This document shows positions 1 through 6,184 of a DNA stretch of 6,207 nucleotides, piece after piece (within the stretch, counting starts at the first letter, position 1; the number at the start of each line of letters is the position of its first letter). The position numbers were made by a program, and so were the translations under genes. The notes under the pieces were generated by a model, which saw only the letters and a list, made by a program, of their open reading frames with translations, was not told where the DNA came from and searched no databases. Origin of the DNA: Actinomycetota bacterium (lineage in GTDB: Bacteria; Actinomycetota; Thermoleophilia; Gaiellales; Gaiellaceae); assembly GCA_013695295.1 (NCBI GenBank), contig JACDAS010000314.1, positions 1 through 6,207 of the forward strand, written 5' to 3'.

Positions 1-2492
1 TGCTGAGCGGCACCTACGTCCTCACGGACACGATCGACAAGGCGTTCGACAGCATCTTCGTCGAGTCCTACGCGGGCACCGACGCCGTGGTCACCGGCCA
101 CAAGTCGGGGATCGTCTTCGAGGGCGACGAGGCCGCGGCGCCGGCCGTGCCCGAGCGGCTGCTCGAGCAGGTGCGCTCCGTCGGGAATGTCGAGCTCGCG
201 ACGGGGAGCGTCTTCGACGAGTCGACCAAGATCCTCGACAAGCAGGGCAAGGCGGTCGACGCCGGGGGCGCTCCGACGTTCGGCTTCGGCATCGACACGA
301 GCCCCGAGCTCGACCGCTTCAACCCGCTGAACCTCGTCGAAGGTCGCTGGGCCGCCGGGCCGGGCGAGGTCGTGATCGACCGGGGCACGGCCGACGACCA
401 GGACTACGGGATCGGGGACACGGTCGGCATCGCTTCGCAGGGCCCGAGGCAGGACTTCCGGGTCGTCGGCGTCGCCCAGTACGGCAACGTCAGCTCGCTC
501 GGCAGCGCCACGTTCGCCGTCTTCGACATTCCGACGGCCCAGCGCCTCCTGAACCGGGAAGGCGAGTTCGACGCGATCTCGGCCGCAGCGAGGGAAGGCG
601 TCGAGCCCGAGCGGCTCGTGCGGGAGATCCGCGAGGCGCTCCCCGGCTCGGTCGACGTCCGCTCGGGCACCGAGCAGGCGACCGAGGACAGCGGCGAGGT
701 CGCCGAGTTCACGAAGTTCATTCGCTACTTCCTGCTCGCCTTTGCCGGGATCGCGATCTTCGTCGGGGCCTTCGTGATCTTCAACACCCTCTCGATCACG
801 GTCGCGCAGCGCGCGCGCGAGTTCGCGACGCTGCGCACGATCGGCGCGTCGCGCCGGCAGGTGCTCGGCTCCGTCGTCATCGAGGCGCTCGTGATCGGCA
901 CGCTCGCGTCGATCAGCGGGCTCTTCATCGGCCTGGCGCTGGCGAAGGGGCTGAACTCCCTCTTCGTCTCGCTCGGGCTCGACCTCCCGCAGACCGGGCT
1001 CGTGTTCGCTCCACGGACAGTCGTCGTCTCTCTCGTCGTCGGGATCGGCGTCACCCTGCTCGCCGGGCTCGCGCCGGCCGTGCGCGCCACCCGGGTGCCC
1101 CCGATCGCGGCCGTCCGCGAGGGCTCGACACTCCCCCGGTCGCGCCTGGCCCCGTACAGCCCCTACATCGCGCTCGTCACGATCGCAGCCGCGGTGGCGA
1201 TGCTCGTCTACGCAATGTTCGGCGACGGCGTCGCCGTCGTGCAGCGGCTCCTGCTGATGGCCATCGGCTGCCTGGCACTCTTCTTCGGCATCGCGCTGCT
1301 CTCGTCCCGGCTCGTCCGCCCGCTGGCCTCGGTCGTCGGCTGGCCCGCGCGGCTGATCGGCGGTGCCGCTGGGAAACTGGCTCTCGGCAACGCTCGCCGC
1401 AACCCCGGGCGCACGGCGGCGACGGCCGCAGCGCTGATGATCGGCATCGCCCTCGTCACCTTCGTGGCCGTGCTGGCCGACGGCTTCAAGACCTCGAACA
1501 GCAAGGCGATCAAGGAGCAGGTGATCGCCGACTACGTCGTCACCTCGCAGGACGGCTTCACGCCCTTCGTGGCCGCCGCCGGGGACGCGATCGAGCGGGC
1601 GCCCGGCTCGGAGCAGGTGGCGCACGTGCGCTCCGACCTCGCCCGGGCGGCCGGATCCGGCAAGTACCTGACGGGGATCGAGCCGGACCGGATCACGCAG
1701 GCCTATCGCTTCGACTGGAAGGCGGGCTCCGACGAGATCCTCGACGGTCTCGGGAGCAACGGCGCCGTGGTCTCCAAGGACTTCGCCGACGACAAGAACC
1801 TGAAGCTCGGCAGCAGCTTCGAGCTCGTGACGCCGTCGAATACGAGCCGCACGCTCGAGGTCAAGGGGATCTACGACCCACCGCCGTTCTACCCATTGCT
1901 CGGAGCGGTCAGCGTGACGAAGACGACCTTCGACCAGCTCTACGACCGCCCGCGCAACCAGTTCACCTTCGTCAACGTCGCCGGCGATCCGTCCGCGAGC
2001 GCGACGGAGGCTCTCAAGGCTTCTGTCTCGACCTTCCCCGACGCCAAGGTGCTGACGCGCGCCGAGTGGATCGCAGACCAGGAGGAGGAGCTCGCGCAGC
2101 TCCTCAACCTGCTCTACGTGCTGCTGGCACTCTCCGTGATCGTCAGCCTCTTCGGCATGGTCAACACACTCGTCCTCTCCGTCTTCGAGCGCACGCGCGA
2201 GCTCGGCATGCTGAGGGCCGTCGGCATGACCCGCCGCCAGGTGCGCCGGATGATCCGGCACGAGAGCGTGATCACGGCGCTGATCGGCGCGGCGCTCGGC
2301 CTGCCGCTCGGCATCTTCCTCGCCTTCCTCGTGATCAAGGCGCTCAGCCAGTTCGAGGTCACGTTCTCGATCCCGATCGGCTCGCTGATCACGTTCACGA
2401 TCGTCGCGATCGTCGCCGGGATGCTGGCCGCGATCCTGCCGGCGCGCCGGGCTGCGCGCCTGAACGTGCTGCAGGCCCTGCAATACGAGTAG
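1..2492 (+). CDS. ABC transporter permease, MacB/LolE/FtsX type (5' partial)
   Basis: This is an integral-membrane subunit of an ABC transporter of the MacB/LolCE/FtsX superfamily (mechanotransmission or lipid/peptide export rather than import). The first complete codon is at position 3 and 829 residues are visible. The frame is open through the left edge with SGTYVLTDTIDKAF, the usual stretch just after the first membrane span, so the true start lies outside the window; the in-frame GTG at 87 is not the start. Visible order: extracellular MacB-PCD-like domain (residues about 1-230); first FtsX domain with three spans (about 235-370) and the cytoplasmic coupling motif REFATLRTIGASRRQV; two further spans (about 387-438); another span (about 471-495); second extracellular domain (about 500-690); second FtsX domain (about 695-826) with RELGMLRAVGMTRRQV. 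The duplicated FtsX layout is common in actinobacterial permeases. The ATPase is probably encoded upstream. The substrate cannot be told from sequence. The stop TAG at 2490-2492 lies 2 bases from the stop of the convergent gene. Confidence 0.96.
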   Translation, partial: LSGTYVLTDTIDKAFDSIFVESYAGTDAVVTGHKSGIVFEGDEAAAPAVPERLLEQVRSVGNVELATGSVFDESTKILDKQGKAVDAGGAPTFGFGIDTSPELDRFNPLNLVEGRWAAGPGEVVIDRGTADDQDYGIGDTVGIASQGPRQDFRVVGVAQYGNVSSLGSATFAVFDIPTAQRLLNREGEFDAISAAAREGVEPERLVREIREALPGSVDVRSGTEQATEDSGEVAEFTKFIRYFLLAFAGIAIFVGAFVIFNTLSITVAQRAREFATLRTIGASRRQVLGSVVIEALVIGTLASISGLFIGLALAKGLNSLFVSLGLDLPQTGLVFAPRTVVVSLVVGIGVTLLAGLAPAVRATRVPPIAAVREGSTLPRSRLAPYSPYIALVTIAAAVAMLVYAMFGDGVAVVQRLLLMAIGCLALFFGIALLSSRLVRPLASVVGWPARLIGGAAGKLALGNARRNPGRTAATAAALMIGIALVTFVAVLADGFKTSNSKAIKEQVIADYVVTSQDGFTPFVAAAGDAIERAPGSEQVAHVRSDLARAAGSGKYLTGIEPDRITQAYRFDWKAGSDEILDGLGSNGAVVSKDFADDKNLKLGSSFELVTPSNTSRTLEVKGIYDPPPFYPLLGAVSVTKTTFDQLYDRPRNQFTFVNVAGDPSASATEALKASVSTFPDAKVLTRAEWIADQEEELAQLLNLLYVLLALSVIVSLFGMVNTLVLSVFERTRELGMLRAVGMTRRQVRRMIRHESVITALIGAALGLPLGIFLAFLVIKALSQFEVTFSIPIGSLITFTIVAIVAGMLAAILPARRAARLNVLQALQYE

Positions 2493-2494
2493 AG

Positions 2495-2659
2495 CTACGC
2501 CAGGTAGTACACGAGAAACACGACCGCGACGATCACGGCGACGACGGCTCCGACCACGAGGAAGACTGCCGTTTGCAGGATGAACGGGGTCGCCTCGGTC
2601 GAGCCTCGCTTGATCGCGTTCTCGACCTCGCCCTCGACCGGGTGTTCGGGGTCGGCCAC
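2495..2659 (-). CDS. Small single-span membrane protein, 54 residues, function unknown
   Basis: This short gene starts with GTG at 2659 and ends at TAG (2495-2497). The product starts MADPEHPVEGEVENAIKRGS, a polar acidic N-terminus. It then has one long hydrophobic segment from about residue 26 to the end (PFILQTAVFLVVGAVVAVIV, then AVVFLVYYLA), so it should be a tail-anchored or single-pass membrane protein. No cleavage site for a signal peptidase is evident. Support for coding: about 89% of third codon positions are G or C, matching the neighbours, and there is a GGAGGGA Shine-Dalgarno sequence at 2671-2677, 11 bases before the GTG. It lies 29 bases after the 87-residue gene on the same strand and is probably the last gene of the gat operon transcript. 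I do not recognise the family. It could be a small regulator or accessory of a membrane complex, but nothing here assigns it. Confidence 0.75.
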   Translation of the reverse strand: MADPEHPVEGEVENAIKRGSTEATPFILQTAVFLVVGAVVAVIVAVVFLVYYLA

Positions 2660-2670
2660 GAGAACTCGGT

Positions 2671-2677
2671 TCCCTCC
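2671..2677 (-). promoter_or_regulatory. Ribosome-binding site of the 54-residue membrane protein gene
   Basis: Read on the minus strand this is GGAGGGA, 11 bases before the GTG at 2659. It decides the start of a gene that is otherwise easy to miss, because no ATG is available in its frame. Confidence 0.6.
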
Positions 2678-2688
2678 CGGCCGGAGCC

Positions 2689-2952
2689 CTAATCCACGTC
2701 CCGGGGGCGTGGCTCAGCCGAGGCCAGGAAGTCGCGCAGCTCGTGAGGCGTCAGCCGCCGGCGCCCGAGCTCGGCGAGCGTCGGCACGCACTCGTGGACG
2801 AGCCGCGAGACGACCTCCTCGCCATCCGAGAACGGGCTGACGATCTTCGACCCCTTCAGCAGGACGCGACCCCGGAGCGGCGCGACGTGCACGCCGAGCT
2901 GAGCCTCGGAGTAGCCCTTCTCCCTCAGGATCCGGTTCGCCTCCTCGATCAT
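2689..2952 (-). CDS. Hypothetical protein, 87 residues, coupled to gatB
   Basis: I do not recognise this protein. The ATG at 2950-2952 overlaps the TGA of gatB in an ATGA tetranucleotide (2949-2952). No clear Shine-Dalgarno lies before it, so it is probably translated by ribosomes finishing gatB. About 92% of third codon positions are G or C, as in the gat genes, which supports real coding. Visible structure: a charged N-terminal helix (MIEEANRILREKGYSEAQ), a likely beta section (residues about 19-39, GVHVAPLRGRVLLKGSKIVS), then two helical stretches (about 44-62 EEVVSRLVHECVPTLAELG and 66-80 RLTPHELRDFLASAE) and a charged tail. It is soluble, with a single cysteine and no membrane segment or signal peptide. 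Its position suggests a role tied to GatCAB or to tRNA metabolism, but that is only guilt by association. Confidence 0.85.
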   Translation of the reverse strand: MIEEANRILREKGYSEAQLGVHVAPLRGRVLLKGSKIVSPFSDGEEVVSRLVHECVPTLAELGRRRLTPHELRDFLASAEPRPRDVD

Positions 2953-4349
2953 GCTTGCAGGCGCTCTCGCAGGCGCTCGCTGACGACCCTCGCGTCGGCC
3001 TTCCCGCCGGTCTCCCGCAAGACCTGGCCCACGAAGAAGCCGAGCAGCCCCTCCTTGCCCGCGCGGTAGGCGGCGGCCTGCGCCTCGTTGGCGGCGAGGA
3101 CTCGCTCGATCACCGGATCGAGCGCGGACGCGTCGGAGATCGCCGCCTCCCCGAGGTAGCGCTCCGCCGTGAAGCCGGGCTCGCCGCTCGAGGCGAGGGC
3201 CTCGCCGAACACCGAGCGCGGAATCCGGCCACGGGCCTCGATCAGCTTGCCGAGCTCGGCGGGGTCGACCGACGTCGGATCGACGCCGGCGCCTGCAAGC
3301 TGGTTCATCAGCACGTTCGCGACCATGCGGCGGTCGCCCGGCACACGATCGAACAGCGCATCTCGGCCGCTCGTCACCAGGCCCTCCGCGAGCTCGAGCC
3401 CGACGTCGGCCGCGAGCCGGCGGATCCGCGCGGCCGGCAGCTCCGGCAGGGACGCCCGGAGCCGCTCGACGAGCTCGACCGGCGGGGCGAGCGGCACGAG
3501 ATCGGGCTCGGGGAGGTAGCGGTAGTCCTGCGCCTCCTCCTTCGAGCGCAGCGGCGGAGCCGACTCGCGTGAGGGGTCGAAGTGGAGGGTCTCCTGGACG
3601 ACCTCTCCACCGCCCTCGTAGATCGCGATCTGACGCTCGAGCTCACGCTCGATCCCCTTCGCGGCGAACGCGAACGAGTTCATGTTCTTGAGCTCCGTCC
3701 GCGTGCGGAGCTCGCTCGACCCCCGCGGACGGACCGACACGTTGACGTCGAAGCGGAGCGTGCCCTTCTCCATCTCCGCGTCGGAGACGCCGAGCTCGAC
3801 GACCGTCTGCCGGAGGAGCTGCAGAAACCGGCGCGCCTCGTCGGCGGAGTGGAGGTCGGGCCCGGTCACGATCTCGACGAGGGGCGTGCCGCCGCGATTG
3901 AAGTCGACGAGTGTCCGCGTGGCGCCGCCGATCCGCCCCTCCGCCCCGCCGACGTGGACGTTCTTCGCGGCATCCTCCTCGAGGTGGGCGCGCACGATGC
4001 CGACCTCGAGGTCGCCGGCGGGGCCGGGAACCGAGAAGCGCCCGCCGGAGCAGAGCGGCTCGTCGTACTGGGAGATCTGGTACCCCTTCGACAGGTCCGG
4101 GTAGAAGTAATTCTTGCGGTGAAAGACCGCCCGCTCGGCGACCTCGCAGCCGAGAGCCAGCCCCAGCTGGATGGTCATCTCGACGGCCAGCCGGTTCGGC
4201 ACCGGCAGCGTCCCCGGGTGGGCGAGGCAGACCGGGCAGGTGCGGGCGTTCTCGGCCGCTCCGAAGCCGGACTCGCACCGGCAGAACAGCTTCGTCCGCG
4301 TCTTCAGCTGGACGTGGATCTCAAGGCCGATCACGGGCTCCCAGCTCAT
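2949..4349 (-). CDS. gatB: Asp-tRNA(Asn)/Glu-tRNA(Gln) amidotransferase subunit B
   Basis: GatB (466 residues, normal length) phosphorylates the Glu or Asp carried by misacylated tRNA and then amidates it with ammonia channelled from GatA. The start is the ATG at 4347-4349 (MSWEPVIGLEIHVQL), which overlaps the gatA stop as ATGA (4346-4349) and has GGAGG at 4355-4359. The longer open frame upstream lies inside gatA and is a shadow. Landmarks: GLEIHVQL (residues 8-15) at the kinase site; a CxC...CxxC zinc set at C23, C25, C38 and C41 (as in Thermus and Aquifex, absent from Staphylococcus); FHRKNYFYPDLSKGYQISQYD (about 76-96); HLEEDAAKN (about 122-130); FNRGGTPLVEIV (about 150-161); GTLRFDVNVSVRP (about 196-208); YRYLPEPDLVPL (about 276-287). 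A helical C-terminal GatB/YqeY tRNA-binding part spans about residue 330 to the end. Its own stop overlaps the next gene in the same ATGA manner. Cytoplasmic. Confidence 0.99.
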   Translation of the reverse strand: MSWEPVIGLEIHVQLKTRTKLFCRCESGFGAAENARTCPVCLAHPGTLPVPNRLAVEMTIQLGLALGCEVAERAVFHRKNYFYPDLSKGYQISQYDEPLCSGGRFSVPGPAGDLEVGIVRAHLEEDAAKNVHVGGAEGRIGGATRTLVDFNRGGTPLVEIVTGPDLHSADEARRFLQLLRQTVVELGVSDAEMEKGTLRFDVNVSVRPRGSSELRTRTELKNMNSFAFAAKGIERELERQIAIYEGGGEVVQETLHFDPSRESAPPLRSKEEAQDYRYLPEPDLVPLAPPVELVERLRASLPELPAARIRRLAADVGLELAEGLVTSGRDALFDRVPGDRRMVANVLMNQLAGAGVDPTSVDPAELGKLIEARGRIPRSVFGEALASSGEPGFTAERYLGEAAISDASALDPVIERVLAANEAQAAAYRAGKEGLLGFFVGQVLRETGGKADARVVSERLRERLQA

Positions 4350-5758
4350 GCGAGCCTCCGGGGCACGACGTCGAATCCGACCGCCCGCTCGAGCGCGTGG
4401 CCGACGCGAAAGAGGACGTTCTCCGCGAACTGCGCGCCGACCAGCTGAAGGCCGACCGGCAGCCCCTCGGACAGGCCGCACGGGATCGAGAGCCCCGGGA
4501 GGCCGGCCATGTTGGGCGGGATCGCGAGCACGTCCGAGAGGTACATCGCAAGTGGGTTCGCCGTCTTCGCGCCGAGCGGGAAGGCGACCGTTGGCGAGGT
4601 CGGCGAGACGAGCACGTCGAAGCGCTCGAGCGCCGCGGCGAACTCCTGGCGGATCAGCGTCCGGACCTTCTGAGCCTGTCCGTAGTAGGCCTCGTAGTAG
4701 CCGGCCGAGAGGGCGTAGGTGCCGAGCATGATCCGGCGCTTCGGCTCGTCGCCGAAGCCCTCGCGCCGGGTCTGCTCGTACATGCGGCGCGCGTCGCCGT
4801 CGCCGCCGGCGCGGAGCCCGAAGCGGACGCCGTCGTAGCGGGCGAGGTTCGACGAAGCCTCGGAAGGCGCGATCAGGTAGTAGCAGGCGAGCCCGTACTC
4901 GACCGAGCGGGGCAGCTCGCACGCGGCCACCTCGGCCCCGAGCTCGCGGGCCAGATCGAGCGCACGGCTCACCGCGGCCGAGACGCCGGGCTCGATCCCC
5001 TCGGCCTCGTTCAGCTCGCGCGGCACGCCGATGCGCACGCCGCGGAGGTCGTCGCGTTCGGGCAGCTCGACCGGCTCAGGCAGGTCGACCGTGGTCGAGT
5101 CGCGGGGATCCCGGCCGGCGATCGCGCGGTAGAGGAGCGCGCAATCCCGGACGGTCTTCGTCATCGGGCCGACCTGGTCGAGGCTCGAGGCGAAGGCGAC
5201 GATCCCGTAGCGGGAGACCGTGCCGTAGGTCGGGCGCAGTCCTACGATCCCGCAGAGCGCAGCCGGCTGCTTGACCGAGCCGCCCGTGTCCGAGCCGAGC
5301 GCCCACGGCGCGAGCCCCGCCGAGACCGCCGCCGCCGAGCCACCCGAGGAGCCACCCGGGACGCGCGTCGTGTCCCACGGGTTTCGCGTCGGTCCATAGG
5401 CCGAGTTCTCCGTCGAGGAGCCCATGGCGAACTCGTCCATATTCGTCTTGCCGAGCAACGGGAAGCCGGCCGCCCTGCACCGCGCGGCGACCGTGGAGTC
5501 GAACACGGGCCGGTAGCCGGCGAGAATCTTCGAGCCGGCGGTGGTCTCGACCCCGCGGGTGGAGATCACGTCCTTGAGCGCGATCGGGACGCCTGCTCCC
5601 TCGACCCGCTCGACGAGTGTGAGGTACGCGTTCAGCTCCCCGTTCCGCTCCTCGATCGCGGCGCGGTAGGCCGCGTGCAGCTCCGCCGCGGACAGCTCGC
5701 CGCGCTCGAGCAGCCCGGCCGCCTCCTCGGCGGTCAGGCGCAGCGTGTCGATCGTCAC
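4346..5758 (-). CDS. gatA: Asp-tRNA(Asn)/Glu-tRNA(Gln) amidotransferase subunit A
   Basis: GatA (470 residues) is the amidase-signature glutaminase that releases ammonia from glutamine for GatB. The full Ser-cisSer-Lys triad is visible: K62 in PIALKDV, S137 in VPGGSSGGSAAA and S161 in GSDTGGSVKQPAA. The spacings (99 and 24 residues) equal those of K79, S154 and S178 in Staphylococcus aureus GatA. Other family blocks are GKTNMDEFAMGSSTENSAYG, PTYGTVSRYGIVAFASSLDQ, the EASSNLARYDGVRFG block, the KRRIMLGTYALSAGYYEAYY block and AGLPGLSIPCGLSEGLPVGL. The start is GTG at 5756-5758, preceded only by a partial Shine-Dalgarno (AGGG at 5767-5770). This GTG overlaps the TGA of a possible 40-codon ORF. 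An oddity is that the segment between AYLTLVE and PIALKD is roughly 18 residues shorter than in S. aureus, so one surface helix appears shortened or lost, without touching the active site. The 3' end overlaps gatB by ATGA. Confidence 0.99.
   Translation of the reverse strand: MTIDTLRLTAEEAAGLLERGELSAAELHAAYRAAIEERNGELNAYLTLVERVEGAGVPIALKDVISTRGVETTAGSKILAGYRPVFDSTVAARCRAAGFPLLGKTNMDEFAMGSSTENSAYGPTRNPWDTTRVPGGSSGGSAAAVSAGLAPWALGSDTGGSVKQPAALCGIVGLRPTYGTVSRYGIVAFASSLDQVGPMTKTVRDCALLYRAIAGRDPRDSTTVDLPEPVELPERDDLRGVRIGVPRELNEAEGIEPGVSAAVSRALDLARELGAEVAACELPRSVEYGLACYYLIAPSEASSNLARYDGVRFGLRAGGDGDARRMYEQTRREGFGDEPKRRIMLGTYALSAGYYEAYYGQAQKVRTLIRQEFAAALERFDVLVSPTSPTVAFPLGAKTANPLAMYLSDVLAIPPNMAGLPGLSIPCGLSEGLPVGLQLVGAQFAENVLFRVGHALERAVGFDVVPRRLA
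4355..4359 (-). promoter_or_regulatory. Ribosome-binding site of gatB
   Basis: GGAGG on the minus strand, 5 bases before the ATG at 4349. It lies inside the last codons of gatA and fixes the gatB start against the much longer open frame upstream. Confidence 0.75.
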
Positions 5759-5877
5759 GCTTCCGACCCTGATCCGGCACGCCCGTGTGCGCGGCGCGAG
5801 GGTACGCTGATCGCGGGGGAGAGAACACCCGGGGGTCCCCCGGGGGGCACACCTTCCGGGAGGTCCAGAGAGGTCAT
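5755..5877 (-). CDS. Possible 40-residue linker ORF between gatC and gatA (doubtful)
   Basis: The ATG at 5875-5877 overlaps the gatC stop as ATGA (5874-5877). The TGA at 5755-5757 overlaps the gatA GTG start as GTGA (5755-5758). The ORF therefore fills the gatC-gatA gap exactly, with the same 4-base overlaps seen at the other junctions of the operon. The product would be MTSLDLPEGVPPGGPPGVLS followed by a serine, arginine and glycine-rich tail, with no domain. Against it: only about 70% of its third codon positions are G or C compared with about 90% in its neighbours, it has no convincing Shine-Dalgarno of its own, and its PPGGPPG stretch is written by a GC palindrome. It may serve to hand ribosomes from gatC to gatA rather than make a useful protein, or it may be chance. 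Confidence 0.3.
   Translation of the reverse strand: MTSLDLPEGVPPGGPPGVLSPAISVPSRRAHGRAGSGSEA
5767..5770 (-). promoter_or_regulatory. Partial ribosome-binding site of gatA
   Basis: AGGG on the minus strand, 8 bases before the GTG at 5758. It is the only Shine-Dalgarno-like run at a usable distance and is weaker than those of gatC and gatB, so coupling from upstream translation may matter for gatA. Confidence 0.35.
5828..5844. repeat. Perfect GC inverted repeat in the gatC-gatA gap
   Basis: CCCGGGGG, a single T, then CCCCCGGG: two perfect 8-base arms. In RNA this would fold as a 7-pair, all-GC stem with a 3-base loop, very stable for its size. No U-run follows on either strand (on the minus strand the stem is followed by TGTTCTCTCCCCCGCG), so it is not a classical intrinsic terminator, and gatA must be expressed past it. 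It could be an RNA-processing, stability or translation-modulating hairpin. Confidence 0.6.
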
Positions 5878-6155
5878 GCCGGCGGGACCCGGAAGAAGTG
5901 ACCCTCGCGATCGGGAGCGCTCGCGAGCGCCTCGCCGGCGTCGAGCGAGGGCTGTGGCTCGTCTTCTGCCCACACGTTCGAGAGCTCGAGCGGATGCGCG
6001 GTCGGCTCGACCCCCGACAGGTCGAGCTCGGCCACCTTGCCGACCGCCTCGAGGATCGCGCTCAGCTGCTCGCGGAACCGCTCGACCTCGGCATCCGACA
6101 GCTCCAGTCGTGCGAGCCTCGCCACGTGCAGCACCTCGCCTCTGGAAATCGCCAC
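5874..6155 (-). CDS. gatC: Asp-tRNA(Asn)/Glu-tRNA(Gln) amidotransferase subunit C
   Basis: GatC (93 residues, normal length) is the small non-catalytic subunit that wraps around the GatA-GatB interface and stabilises the complex. Family pattern seen in order: a start-proximal helix (ISRGEVLHVARLARLELSDA, residues 3-22), a second amphipathic helix with the FREQLSAILEAVGKVAELDL stretch (about 27-46), the SGVEPTAHPLELSNVWAEDEP linker (about 47-67) and a C-terminal tail ending GHFFRVPPA, in which the FxVP motif is typical. The start is GTG at 6153-6155, with AGGGAGG 9 bases upstream. It is the first visible gene of the gat block; its 52 bases of upstream sequence reach the window edge. The stop TGA at 5874-5876 lies 115 bases before gatA, the only sizeable gap among the three gat genes. 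Confidence 0.98.
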   Translation of the reverse strand: MAISRGEVLHVARLARLELSDAEVERFREQLSAILEAVGKVAELDLSGVEPTAHPLELSNVWAEDEPQPSLDAGEALASAPDREGHFFRVPPA

Positions 6156-6164
6156 GCGAAAGAT

Positions 6165-6171
6165 CCTCCCT
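6165..6171 (-). promoter_or_regulatory. Ribosome-binding site of gatC
   Basis: AGGGAGG on the minus strand, 9 bases before the GTG at 6155. It is the strongest Shine-Dalgarno in the operon and confirms the GTG start of gatC. Confidence 0.75.
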
Positions 6172-6172
6172 G

Positions 6173-6184
6173 AGAACTCGTTCT
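6173..6184. repeat. Short palindrome upstream of gatC
   Basis: AGAAC TC GTTCT, two perfect 5-base arms directly upstream of the gatC Shine-Dalgarno. It is AT-richer than its surroundings. It resembles half-sites of GAAC/GTTC operators, but the 2-base spacer is shorter than the 4-base spacer of a LexA box (GAAC-N4-GTTC), so no regulator is assigned. It could be an operator, a 5'UTR hairpin or chance. Confidence 0.3.

Noticed and set aside
2439..2482. Palindromes CCGGCGCGCCGG (2439-2450) and TGCAGG-C-CCTGCA (2470-2482) near the permease stop as a possible terminator
   Set aside because: Both lie within conserved codons of the FtsX C-terminus (LPARRAAR, LQAL) and lack a U-run on either strand; best explained by codon use in a GC-rich genome.
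2066..2692. Plus-strand 208-residue frame overlapping the permease end and the small membrane gene
   Set aside because: Its product is an arginine/alanine/aspartate-rich shifted reading of the permease, with no domain, and contradicts the clear FtsX frame.
3582..4448. Plus-strand 288-residue frame antisense to gatB
   Set aside because: Mirror frame of gatB with leucine/arginine/glutamate bias typical of antisense reading of GC-rich genes; no ribosome-binding site or recognisable motif.
4350..4922. Long N-terminal extension of the GatB frame (191 extra residues)
   Set aside because: It lies wholly inside gatA in another frame and is arginine/proline-rich shadow sequence; the GatB family begins at MSWEPVIGLEIHVQL with its own GGAGG.
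5801..5814. Promoter-like GGTACGCTGATC on the plus strand in the gatC-gatA gap
   Set aside because: TACGCT fits a -10 box, but there is no -35-like sequence at the right distance and no plus-strand gene downstream; everything to the right is antisense to gatC.
5860..6173. Plus-strand ATG at 5875 after a GGGAGG-like run, and the plus-strand frame at 5898-6173
   Set aside because: Both are antisense to gatC; the predicted products are arginine-rich mirror frames of a well-identified gene.
6173..6184. LexA (SOS) box upstream of gatC
   Set aside because: The actinobacterial LexA site is GAAC-N4-GTTC; here the spacer is 2 bases, and gatC is not a known SOS gene.
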